From positions 20,749 through 84,748 of the forward strand of contig JAGWTH010000011.1 of the NCBI GenBank assembly GCA_028868995.1: 64,000 bases of DNA. The letters are read 5' to 3'. The position numbers were made by a program, and so were the translations under genes. This document shows, piece by piece, positions 54,293 to 62,328 of this stretch. This DNA comes from Burkholderiales bacterium. Its GTDB lineage: Bacteria > Pseudomonadota > Gammaproteobacteria > Burkholderiales > Burkholderiaceae_C. Numbering within the stretch: the stretch's first letter is position 1; the number at the start of each line of letters is the position of its first letter. The notes beneath the pieces are model-generated. The model searched no databases, was not told the DNA's origin, and was given only the letters and a program-made list of their open reading frames with translations.

Positions 54293-56161
54293 GTGCAGAA
54301 CTCGAAATCTTCGCTCGCGGCGCTCACTCTCGGCGCCATCGGTGTCGTGTACGGCGACATCGGCACCAGCGTCCTGTATGCCGTGAAGGAAGTGTTCGGC
54401 GCGGGCCACGTGCCGTTCACGGTCGACAACGTCTACGGCGTGCTGTCCATCTTCTTCTGGACGCTCACCATCATCGTCTCGATCAAGTACGTGCTGCTGG
54501 TCCTGCGCGCCGACAACAACGGCGAAGGCGGCCTGATCGCGATGCTGGCGCTGGCCTCGCAGGCGGTGAAGGACAAGCCGAGGCTGCGCACCACCCTGCT
54601 GGGCGTGGGCATCTTCGGGACCTCGCTGTTCTACGGCGACGGCGTCATCACCCCGGCCATCTCGGTGCTGTCCGCGGTGGAGGGCCTGGAGGTGGTCTCG
54701 CCCGCGCTGATGCAGGGCGTGATCCCGCTCACGCTGGTGATCCTGCTGGCCCTGTTCGCCGTGCAGAAGCGCGGCACCGGCGGCATCGGCCGCTTCTTCG
54801 GCCCGATCACGCTGGTCTGGTTCATGACCATCGCGCTGCTGGGCGTGGCGCACATCCTGCGGCACCCCGAGATCCTGAAGGCGATCCTGCCCACCTATGC
54901 CCTGCGCTTCATGTGGGCGCAGCCCGGCACCACCTTCATCATCCTGGGCGCGGTGGTGCTGTGCGTCACCGGCGCCGAGGCGCTCTATGCCGACCTCGGC
55001 CACTTCGGCAAGAAGCCGATCCGCCTGGCCTGGTTCGGCGCCGTGATGCCGGCGCTCACGCTCAACTACTTCGGCCAGGGCGCGCTGCTGCTGGCGCGGC
55101 CGGAGGCGGTGAAGAACCCCTTCTACATGATGGCCCCGGAATGGGCGCTGCTGCCCCTGGTGGTGCTGGCGACGCTGGCGACGGTGATCGCCTCCCAGGC
55201 CCTGATCACCGGCGCCTTCAGCGTGACCAAGCAGGTGGTGCAGCTGGGCTACCTGCCGCGCCTGAACGTGGAGCACACCAGCGTGCGCGACACCGGCCAG
55301 ATCTACCTGCCCGCGGTGAACTGGGGCCTGTTCGTCGCCATCGTCATCGCGGTGGTCATGTTCCGCTCCTCCACCAACCTCGCCGCCGCCTACGGCATCG
55401 CGGTGACGCTGGACATGCTGATCACGACCACGCTCACCTTCTTCGTGATCCGCTACGGCTGGAACTACCCGCTGCCCGTGTGCATCGCGGCCACCGGCTG
55501 CTTCTTCGTGGTGGACTTCGCCTTCTTCAGCTCCAACCTGCTCAAGCTGGTGGAGGGCGGCTGGTTCCCGCTGGCGATCGGCGGCTGCATCTTCACGCTC
55601 ATGACCACCTGGAAGCGCGGCCGCGCCATCCTCAACGAGAAGCTGCGCACCGACGCGATCGAGCTGCGGTCCTTCCTCGAGGCGGTGTTCGCGCAGCCGC
55701 CGCTGCGCGTGCCCGGCACCGCGGTGTTCCTGACCGCCGAGCCGGGCACGGTGCCCAACGCGATGCTGCACAACCTGAAGCACAACAAGGTGCTGCACGA
55801 GCACAACCTGTTCGTCACGGTGCGCAACCACGAGGTGCCCTGGATCGGCCTGGACAAGCGCGCCGAGATCGAGGCGCTGGGCCACGACTGCTGGCAGGTG
55901 ATCCTGCACTACGGCTTCAAGAACGACCCCGACGTGCCGCGCGCGCTGGAGCAGATCCGCGCCCGCGGCTGCGAGCTCGAGCCCATGACCACCAGCTACT
56001 TCCTCTCGCGCGACACGGTGGTGCCCACCATCGGCACCGGCATGGCGGCCTGGCGCGAGAAGCTGTTCGCCCAGATGCACCACAACGCCAGCGCCGCAGC
56101 CGACTTCCTGAACCTGCCGAACAACTCGGTGGTGGAGCTGGGAAGCAAGGTGGAAATCTGA
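54293..56161 (+). CDS. kup: Kup-family potassium uptake protein
   Basis: A 622-residue K+/H+ symporter with twelve helices (1-450) and a cytoplasmic C-terminal domain. [25 protein letters not shown] (start; region 9-33), [31 protein letters not shown] (helix with pore residues), [13 protein letters not shown] are signatures. A GTG start (54293) is used; it gives the [17 protein letters not shown]-terminus. The 121-bp leader contains a stem CGGCCG...CGGCCG and CACAAT (near 54232), a plausible -10. Potassium uptake is a known output of PtsN regulation elsewhere, and ptsN is in this window. Confidence 0.95.
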   Translation: MQNSKSSLAALTLGAIGVVYGDIGTSVLYAVKEVFGAGHVPFTVDNVYGVLSIFFWTLTIIVSIKYVLLVLRADNNGEGGLIAMLALASQAVKDKPRLRTTLLGVGIFGTSLFYGDGVITPAISVLSAVEGLEVVSPALMQGVIPLTLVILLALFAVQKRGTGGIGRFFGPITLVWFMTIALLGVAHILRHPEILKAILPTYALRFMWAQPGTTFIILGAVVLCVTGAEALYADLGHFGKKPIRLAWFGAVMPALTLNYFGQGALLLARPEAVKNPFYMMAPEWALLPLVVLATLATVIASQALITGAFSVTKQVVQLGYLPRLNVEHTSVRDTGQIYLPAVNWGLFVAIVIAVVMFRSSTNLAAAYGIAVTLDMLITTTLTFFVIRYGWNYPLPVCIAATGCFFVVDFAFFSSNLLKLVEGGWFPLAIGGCIFTLMTTWKRGRAILNEKLRTDAIELRSFLEAVFAQPPLRVPGTAVFLTAEPGTVPNAMLHNLKHNKVLHEHNLFVTVRNHEVPWIGLDKRAEIEALGHDCWQVILHYGFKNDPDVPRALEQIRARGCELEPMTTSYFLSRDTVVPTIGTGMAAWREKLFAQMHHNASAAADFLNLPNNSVVELGSKVEI

Positions 56162-56268
56162 GCGCCTGAAGGGCGCGCACTGGCTATCATGGCCGGGCTC
56201 CCGGGATCGGGGACCCGGCGGCGGATGACGCGGGCGTCGTGCCCCTCCCGCCGCGGCCAAGGAGGCTC

Positions 56269-57735
56269 ATGACGAACAGCGCGTCCACGGCATTCGACGT
56301 GGTCGTGGTCGGCGCCGGATTGTCCGGCATCGCCGCGGCCCACTACCTGCGCACCCAGTGCCCGGAGCGCAGCTTCGTGCTGCTGGAGGGCCGCGACGCC
56401 ATCGGCGGCACCTGGGACCTGTTCCGCTATCCCGGCGTGCGCTCCGACTCCGACATGTTCACCCTGGGCTACACCTTCCGGCCCTGGACCAGCGACGCGT
56501 CCATCGCCGAGGGCGGGGCGATCCGCGAGTACATCCGCGCCACCGCGCGCGAGGAGGGCGTACTGCCGCACATCCGCCTGCGCCACCGCGTCACCGGTGC
56601 GAACTGGGACCCGGCGACGGCGCGCTGGTGCGTGCAGGTCGACGCGGACGGCGAGCCGCAGGCCTTCACCTGCCGCTTCCTGTTCTGCTGCAGCGGCTAC
56701 TACGACTATGCGCAGGGCCACGATCCCGACTTCCCCGGCCGGGCCGGCTTCGGCGGCCGCATCGTCCATCCGCAGCACTGGCCCGAGGACCTGGACGTCG
56801 CCGGCAAGCGCGTCGCCGTGATCGGCAGCGGCGCCACCGCGATCACGCTGGTCCCGGCGCTGGCGGCGCAGGCCGCGCACGTGACCATGGTGCAGCGCTC
56901 GCCCAGCTACATCATCGCGCTGCCGGGGCGCGACGCGATCGGGCGCGGCCTGCAGCGCCTGCTGCCGCGCCGGCTGGCCTACCGGCTGGTCCGCTGGAAG
57001 AACATCCTGATCGCCACCGCGCTGTACCAGCTGGCGCAGCGCTGGCCGCGGGCGACGGGGCGCTGGCTGGTCGACCAGGCCGAGCGCTACAGCGGCGCCG
57101 AGCGCCGCCACCTGCAGCCGAACTACGGGCCCTGGGACCAGCGCCTGTGCATCGCGCCGGACGGCGACGTGTTCCGGGCGCTGCGTTCGGGCCGCGCGTC
57201 CATCGTCACCGGGCAGGTCGAAGGCTTCACGCCGAGCGGGCTGCGGCTGGCCTCCGGCGAGCGACTGGACGCCGACATCGTGGTCACCGCCACCGGGCTC
57301 AAGCTGCAGCTGTTCGGCGGGGCGCGCATCACCGTGGACGGGCGGCCGGTGCAGGTGGGGCAGTCGCTGTCGTACAAGGGCATGATGATGGCGGGCGTGC
57401 CCAACTTCGCCCTGGCCATGGGCTACACCAACGCGTCGTGGACGCTCAAGGCGGAACTGATCGCGCGCCAGGTCTGCCGCATGCTGAACTACCTGCGCGA
57501 CCACGGCCTGGACGTTTGCGTGCCGGTGCACGAGGGCGATGCGGGCGAGACCCGGCCGGCGCTGGACCTGCAGTCCGGCTACATCCGGCGCGCCGCCGGC
57601 GAGCTGCCGCGCCAGGGATCGCGCAAGCCCTGGCGCATCCACCAGAACTACCTGCGCGACCTGCTGGCCCTGCGCCTGGCGCCGCTGCGCGACGGCGCGC
57701 TGCGCTTCGGGCGCCAGGGCGAACCGGTGCGCTGA
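56269..57735 (+). CDS. Flavin monooxygenase with Baeyer-Villiger fingerprint (EtaA-like)
   Basis: A 488-residue NADPH/FAD monooxygenase. First Rossmann GAGLSG (15-20), GTWDLFRYPGVRSDSDM, then the type I Baeyer-Villiger fingerprint FGGRIVHPQHWP (161-172, F-x-G-x-x-x-H-x-x-x-W-P) and the second Rossmann VAVIGSGATAITLVPAL (182-198). VTATGLKLQLFGG and NFALAMGYTNASWTLKAEL match the EtaA/MoxY group, which converts ketones to esters. ATG 56269 with AGGAGG 4 nt upstream. An alpha/beta hydrolase follows after 4 bp, a pairing that suits ketone to ester to acid plus alcohol conversion. Substrate unknown. Confidence 0.9.
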   Translation: MTNSASTAFDVVVVGAGLSGIAAAHYLRTQCPERSFVLLEGRDAIGGTWDLFRYPGVRSDSDMFTLGYTFRPWTSDASIAEGGAIREYIRATAREEGVLPHIRLRHRVTGANWDPATARWCVQVDADGEPQAFTCRFLFCCSGYYDYAQGHDPDFPGRAGFGGRIVHPQHWPEDLDVAGKRVAVIGSGATAITLVPALAAQAAHVTMVQRSPSYIIALPGRDAIGRGLQRLLPRRLAYRLVRWKNILIATALYQLAQRWPRATGRWLVDQAERYSGAERRHLQPNYGPWDQRLCIAPDGDVFRALRSGRASIVTGQVEGFTPSGLRLASGERLDADIVVTATGLKLQLFGGARITVDGRPVQVGQSLSYKGMMMAGVPNFALAMGYTNASWTLKAELIARQVCRMLNYLRDHGLDVCVPVHEGDAGETRPALDLQSGYIRRAAGELPRQGSRKPWRIHQNYLRDLLALRLAPLRDGALRFGRQGEPVR

Positions 57736-57739
57736 AGCC

Positions 57740-58714
57740 ATGCACTTCCTCTTCGATCTCGTCCTGTCCGTCCTCGCGGCGGGCGTCGTGCTGGCCCTCT
57801 TCTCCAGCCTGGTCGCGTACGCGGTGGAGCGCTACTTCGTGCCGCCCGGCGACTGGCTGGAGGTCGACGGCGAGCGCATCCACTACCGCTCGCTCGGGCA
57901 GGGCCCGGCCATCGTGCTGGTCCACGGCCTGGCCGGGCAGATGATGAACTTCGACTACCTGCCGCTGCAGCAGCTCGCGCAGCGCTGGCGCGTGATCCTC
58001 CTGGATCGCCCCGGCTCGGGCCGCTCGCCCCGCCGCGACGAGGGCAAAGCCGGCATCGCGGCGCAGGCGCACCTGGTCGCGGGCTTCATCCGGGCGCTCG
58101 ACCTCCCGCAGCCGCCGCTGCTGGTGGGCCATTCGCTGGGCGGCGCCATCGCCCTGGGCGTGGCCCTGCGCGAGCCGGGCTGCATCGCCGGGCTCGCACT
58201 GATCGCCCCGCTGACGCACTTCACGCCGCACGTGCCCGCGCCCTTCCGGGCCATGGCGATCCGCACGCCCTGGCTGCGCCGGCTGTTCGGGCGGGTGCTG
58301 GCCGTGCCCCTGGCCATCGTCACGAGCTACCCCACGCTGGCCGCCGTCTTCGGGCCGGAGGCCGTGCCCAGGGACTTCCCGCTGCGCGGCGGCGGCCTGC
58401 TCACCCTGCGGCCCGTCGCCTATGTGGGCGCATCCACCGACCTGAACGCGGTCGAGGCCGACCTGCCGCAGCAGCAGGCCCGTTACGGCGAGCTGCGCCT
58501 GCCGGTGCGCATCCTCTACGGCGACCGCGACCGGGTCCTCGACTGGCGCGCCCAGGGCGAGGCGCTGCGGGCGCAGGTGCCGCAGGCCGAACTGCAGCTG
58601 GTTCCGGGCGCGGGCCACATGCTGCCGGTCACCCAGGTCGCCGCGACGACCGCATGGCTGGAAGCGGCGGCCCGAGCCATGTTCGCCGGAATCGGGCAAC
58701 ATCCGGGGCAATGA
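57740..58714 (+). CDS. Membrane-anchored alpha/beta hydrolase
   Basis: A 324-residue hydrolase with an N-terminal transmembrane anchor (about 5-28) and an alpha/beta-hydrolase domain: oxyanion VHGLAGQMMNF (61-71), strand ILLDRPGSGRS, nucleophile elbow GHSLGGA (Ser132), acid in ILYGDRDRVLDW, and His in GAGHMLPVTQ. The intact Ser-Asp-His triad fits an esterase or lipase. Its partner gene upstream is a Baeyer-Villiger monooxygenase; hydrolysis of its ester product is a plausible job. The TGA overlaps the gshB ATG (ATGA), so gshB translation is coupled to it. Confidence 0.88.
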   Translation: MHFLFDLVLSVLAAGVVLALFSSLVAYAVERYFVPPGDWLEVDGERIHYRSLGQGPAIVLVHGLAGQMMNFDYLPLQQLAQRWRVILLDRPGSGRSPRRDEGKAGIAAQAHLVAGFIRALDLPQPPLLVGHSLGGAIALGVALREPGCIAGLALIAPLTHFTPHVPAPFRAMAIRTPWLRRLFGRVLAVPLAIVTSYPTLAAVFGPEAVPRDFPLRGGGLLTLRPVAYVGASTDLNAVEADLPQQQARYGELRLPVRILYGDRDRVLDWRAQGEALRAQVPQAELQLVPGAGHMLPVTQVAATTAWLEAAARAMFAGIGQHPGQ

Positions 58715-59673
58715 ACATCCTCTTCGTCGCCGACCCGCTCGAGGTCTTCAAGACCTACAAGGACACCACCTTTTCCATGATGCGGGAGGCCCAGCGCCGC
58801 GGCCACCGCGTCGCCGCCTGCGAGCCGCGCCACCTGACCTGGCGCTCGGGCGACCGGGTGCATGCCGAGGTGCGCGACATCGTGCTGACCGGCGCCGAGG
58901 AGGAATGGTTCGAGGTGCGCGACACCCGGCGGCGGGCACTGAAGGACTTCGACGCGGTCGTGATGCGCAAGGATCCGCCCTTCGACTCCGAATTCTTCTA
59001 CGCCACCCACCTGCTGCAGCAGGCCGAGCGCGAGGGGGCGAAGGTCTACAACAAGCCGGCGGCGCTGCGCGACCACCCGGAGAAGCTGGCGATCATGGAG
59101 TTCCCGCAGTTCGTGAGCCCGACGCTGGTGACGCGCTCGGCCGACGAGGTGCGCGAGTTCCACGAGGAGCACGGCGAGATCATCCTCAAGCCGCTGGACG
59201 GCATGGGCGGCATGGGCATCTTCCGGGTCGGCCCGGACGGGCTCAACCTCGGCTCCATCATCGAGACGCTCAACCACCACGGCGCCACCACGATCATGGT
59301 GCAGCGCTTCGTGCCCGAGATCACGCAGGGCGACAAGCGCGTGCTGGTGATCGGCGGCAAGGTTGCCCCCTTCTGCCTGGCGCGCATCCCGCAGGGCAGC
59401 GAGATCCGCGGCAACCTCGCCGCCGGTGGCAAGGGCGTGGCACAGCCGATCTCCGAGCGCGACCGCGAGATCGCCGAGACCATCGGCCCGCTGCTGGCCG
59501 AACGCGGCCAGCTGCTGATCGGCCTGGACGTGATCGGCGACTGCCTCACCGAGATCAACGTCACCAGCCCCACCGGTTTCCAGGAGATCACGAACCAGAC
59601 CGGCTTCGACGTGCCGGCGATGTTCCTCGACGCGCTGGAGGAGGCGGTCGACCGCGACCGCACGGTGGTCTGA
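58711..59673 (+). CDS. gshB: Glutathione synthetase
   Basis: ATP-grasp enzyme joining gamma-glutamylcysteine and glycine. 320 residues: MNILFVADPLEVFKTYKDTT, VVMRKDPPFDSEFFYATHLL, VYNKPAALRDHPEKLAIMEF, IILKPLDGMGGMGIFRV (ATP-grasp), RGNLAAGGKGVAQPISERD (Gly-rich loop), DVIGDCLTEINVTSPTGFQE. All expected motifs are present. It is the last gene of a rightward run from kup; its stop is 9 bp from the convergent amidotransferase stop. Confidence 0.97.
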   Translation: MNILFVADPLEVFKTYKDTTFSMMREAQRRGHRVAACEPRHLTWRSGDRVHAEVRDIVLTGAEEEWFEVRDTRRRALKDFDAVVMRKDPPFDSEFFYATHLLQQAEREGAKVYNKPAALRDHPEKLAIMEFPQFVSPTLVTRSADEVREFHEEHGEIILKPLDGMGGMGIFRVGPDGLNLGSIIETLNHHGATTIMVQRFVPEITQGDKRVLVIGGKVAPFCLARIPQGSEIRGNLAAGGKGVAQPISERDREIAETIGPLLAERGQLLIGLDVIGDCLTEINVTSPTGFQEITNQTGFDVPAMFLDALEEAVDRDRTVV

Positions 59674-59682
59674 GGCGCGGCG

Positions 59683-60444
59683 TCAGCGCGCCTGCCCGTC
59701 CACGAACACCTTCAGCTCCCCGGGCTGGAACGGCGTCCACTGCTCGTTCACGGTCAGCGGCGCGGTCACGACCACCGCCACCCGGTCCCGCGGCGTCGTG
59801 TGCTGCGCGAAGTCGATGCTCAGGTCCTCGTCGGCCAGCTGCGCGTGGGCGAAGGGATGCTTGCGCTCCAGGTACCAGAGGTGGGTGGAGCAGTGCGCCC
59901 ACAGCGCGTCGCCGTTGGACAGCAGGAAGTTGAAGCGGCCGTGCCGGGCGATGCGCGGCACCAGCTCGCGCAGGGTGAGCGTGAGCTCCTCCACCGTGGG
60001 CGTGGCGGCGTGGGACTTGGCCATCTCCTGCAGCAGCCAGCAGAAGGCGCGCTCGCTGTCGGTGGCGCCCACCGGGCGGAAGCTGGCGTGCAGTCGCGGC
60101 GCGAAGTCCTGCAGGTCGCCGTTGTGGGCGAACACCCAGTAGCGGCCCCACAGCTCGCGCACGAAGGGATGGCAGTTCTGCAGCGCCACCTCGCCCTGGG
60201 TCGCCTTGCGGATGTGCGCGATGACGTTGCGGCTCTTGATCGGGTAGTGGCGGATCAGCTCGGCGACCGGCGAGTCGGCCGCGGGCTGGTGGTCGACGAA
60301 ATGGCGCAGGCCCTTGCCCTCGAAGAAGGCGATGCCCCAGCCGTCGCCATGGTGGTCGGTGCGGCCGCCGCGCTGCGCGAAGCCGCTGAAGCTGAACGTC
60401 ACGTCCGTGGGCGTGTTGCAGTTCATCCCCAGCAGCTGGCACAT
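59683..60444 (-). CDS. Class II glutamine amidotransferase (YafJ-like)
   Basis: A 253-residue Ntn-type amidotransferase domain protein. Met1-Cys2 (MCQLLGMNCN) gives the N-terminal nucleophile once Met is removed, which fixes the start at ATG 60444. GRTDHHGDGWGIAFFEGKG, SRNVIAHIRKATQGEVALQN, WVFAHNGDLQDF and GATDSERAFCWLL are the amide-transfer and glutamine-site motifs. No synthetase domain follows, as in YafJ/EgtC-type proteins; the acceptor is unknown. Its 5' side holds a 36-bp perfect palindrome ending 10 nt before the ATG and no Shine-Dalgarno. Confidence 0.9.
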   Translation of the reverse strand: MCQLLGMNCNTPTDVTFSFSGFAQRGGRTDHHGDGWGIAFFEGKGLRHFVDHQPAADSPVAELIRHYPIKSRNVIAHIRKATQGEVALQNCHPFVRELWGRYWVFAHNGDLQDFAPRLHASFRPVGATDSERAFCWLLQEMAKSHAATPTVEELTLTLRELVPRIARHGRFNFLLSNGDALWAHCSTHLWYLERKHPFAHAQLADEDLSIDFAQHTTPRDRVAVVVTAPLTVNEQWTPFQPGELKVFVDGQAR

Positions 60445-60454
60445 AAGGGAATTT

Positions 60455-60490
60455 TCACCGGAAAAAGTCGCAAGCGACTTTTTCCGGTGA
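60455..60490. promoter_or_regulatory. 36-bp palindrome (17-bp arms) at the amidotransferase start
   Basis: TCACCGGAAAAAGTCGC (60455-60471) and its exact complement (60474-60490) are separated by AA. The inner part, AAAAAGTCGC-AA-GCGACTTTTT, looks like a bidirectional intrinsic terminator, which would close the upstream DHA2 operon. It ends only 10 nt before the start codon on the minus strand, so it must also shape expression of the amidotransferase (attenuator, operator or leaderless promoter). The remaining 60491-60619 holds only imperfect GC hairpins and no ORF. Confidence 0.6.
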
Positions 60491-60619
60491 GTCGCGAAAC
60501 AGTGTGGACGGGCCCGGCAAAGCCGGATCCCCTCCACAAGGGGGACCGGCCTGCATGTTATTCCGTCCGGTCCACGTACCGCTGCGCGGTGAAACTTCGA
60601 AGGCCTGGAAGACTTTTCT

Positions 60620-62086
60620 TTATGGCGCCGGCGCATCGCCCAGCGGCGGTCCTTTGAGCTGCCAGGCCGAGACCATCGCGACCGCGCTGATCGCGGCCAG
60701 CATGAGGAAGGATTCGCCGAAGGCCGCCAGCCGCCCGGGGCCGGTGGGGCCGGACAGGGAGGCGCCATGCGCGGCCAGCCGCCACTCCAGCACCAGGGCG
60801 CACAGGCTCACGCCGGCGGCGCCGCCCAGCATGCGCAGGAAGTTGATGAGGCTGGCGCCCTGAGGGATCTCGGCCTTGTCCAGCGGCCGCATGGCGCCGA
60901 CGTTGAGCGAGGGCAGCACGAAGCCCAGGCCGACGCGGCCCAGGATGGCCCAGGCGACCAGCAGCGCGAGCGGGTGGCGCAGGCCCACGGTGGGCATGAG
61001 CGCGAACGAGGCCGCCAGCAGCGCCAGGCCGCCGCTGACCATCAGGTGCGTGGGCAGGCGACGCGTGAGCCGGCCCGCCACGCCCATGGTGATCGCCAGC
61101 GCGAGCCCCGAGGGCAGCAGGATGGTGCCCACCAGCGAGGCGGGCAGCTGCAGCGCCACCAGCATGAACACCGGCAGCAGGTAGGTCGACCCGTACAGGG
61201 CGATGCCGTAGATGAAGGCCACCGCGCTGCCGATCGCGTACAGCCGGTGCCGGAACACCGCGGGGTCGAGCAGGGCGTCCTGACCGCGCGCCTTCGCGCG
61301 CAGCAGCCACAGCACCAGGCCGCCGAACGCGAGGACGGCGCCCAGGAGCAGGGCCAGTGCGATCCCGCCCGTGCCGCCGCGCAGCTCCAGCAGGCCGTTG
61401 AGCAACGCCAGCGTGCCCACGCATCCGAGCAGCAGGCCTCGCCAGTCCAGCGGCGCCGCATGCCGCCCGGCCGCGGCACCGCCCGGTGCGCTCGTGGGGA
61501 TGTAGCGGTGCGCGAGCCAGACCGCGGCCAGGCAGAAGGGCACCACCATGAAGAAGATCGAGCGCCAGCCGAAGAGGTCCACCAGCACGCCGCCGATGCT
61601 GGGGCCCAGGGCCGGGGCCAGCACCACGCCCATGCCGAACATGCCGCTGGCGCGGCCCTGTTCGGACGGCGGGAAGGCACGCATCATGATGATCGCGGGG
61701 ATGGGCTGGACGACGCCGGCGGCCAGGCCTTCGGCGACGCGGGCGGCCAGCACCAGCGGGAACGACGGCGCCAGCCCGCCGGCGATGCCGCCGGCGAGCA
61801 GCAGGAGCATCGTGCCGTCGTAGGTGCGCCGGTAGCCGAAACGCGCCAGCAGCCAGGGCGTGGTGAGCATGGAGACCGTCATGGCCACCATGAAACCCGA
61901 GGACACCCACTGCGCCCGCTCCTGGTTCAGGGCGAAGGCATGGCTCATGCCGGGGATCGCCACGTTGACCACGGTGGCGGACATCAGCGAAGCCATGGTG
62001 CCGACCATGACCGACAGCATCAGCAGCCAGCGGTAGCGCGGGCCGTGCCGCGCGCTCAGCTCGGCGACCGTGCTGGCGCCGCTCAC
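60620..62086 (-). CDS. DHA2/EmrB-family MFS drug efflux transporter
   Basis: A 488-residue, 14-helix MFS exporter. Motifs: MSATVVNVAIPGMSHAFAL (D1), RFGYRRTYDG, AARVAEGLAAGVVQPIPAII (motif B), GVVLAPALGPSIGGVLVDLF (motif C) and FGWRSIFFMVVPFCLA. The GTG start at 62086 overlaps the TGA of the upstream cysteine-rich gene (GTGA), so the two are translationally coupled. The frame is open for 313 further codons upstream, but that stretch is antisense/out of frame to the CWC and DUF1631 genes. No HlyD partner is adjacent. Confidence 0.88.
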   Translation of the reverse strand: MSGASTVAELSARHGPRYRWLLMLSVMVGTMASLMSATVVNVAIPGMSHAFALNQERAQWVSSGFMVAMTVSMLTTPWLLARFGYRRTYDGTMLLLLAGGIAGGLAPSFPLVLAARVAEGLAAGVVQPIPAIIMMRAFPPSEQGRASGMFGMGVVLAPALGPSIGGVLVDLFGWRSIFFMVVPFCLAAVWLAHRYIPTSAPGGAAAGRHAAPLDWRGLLLGCVGTLALLNGLLELRGGTGGIALALLLGAVLAFGGLVLWLLRAKARGQDALLDPAVFRHRLYAIGSAVAFIYGIALYGSTYLLPVFMLVALQLPASLVGTILLPSGLALAITMGVAGRLTRRLPTHLMVSGGLALLAASFALMPTVGLRHPLALLVAWAILGRVGLGFVLPSLNVGAMRPLDKAEIPQGASLINFLRMLGGAAGVSLCALVLEWRLAAHGASLSGPTGPGRLAAFGESFLMLAAISAVAMVSAWQLKGPPLGDAPAP

Positions 62087-62301
62087 GCGGGCCGCGCGCC
62101 GCGGGCGCAGTGCTCGCAGATGCAGGCGCGGTCGCGGGCCGCCTCGGGCACGCGCGCCAGCAGCCCGGGGCTGAAGTCCACGCGGGTGCACCAGCAGGGC
62201 GGCTGCTTCACGCCGGTCTCGCGTTCGACTTCCATGGCGCAGCGATTGGGCTGGCCGCACAGCGGGCAGGCAGCGGCGGACAGGCAGGCGGGGGCACTCA
62301 C
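62083..62301 (-). CDS. Small cysteine-rich CWC-family protein
   Basis: A 72-residue protein with eight conserved-type cysteines (12, 15, 21, 36, 38, 60, 62, 65): CPLCGQPNRCAME, PPCWCTRVDFSPGLLARVP and ACICEHC. The central CWC gives the family its name. It probably binds zinc or another metal; function unknown. A GTG start is used. It sits 27 bp downstream of the DUF1631 gene and overlaps the DHA2 transporter by 4 bp, so all three are likely one transcript. Confidence 0.85.
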   Translation of the reverse strand: MSAPACLSAAACPLCGQPNRCAMEVERETGVKQPPCWCTRVDFSPGLLARVPEAARDRACICEHCARGARPA

Positions 62302-62328
62302 GCGGCAAGTGTACGCCGCACCCGTGCT

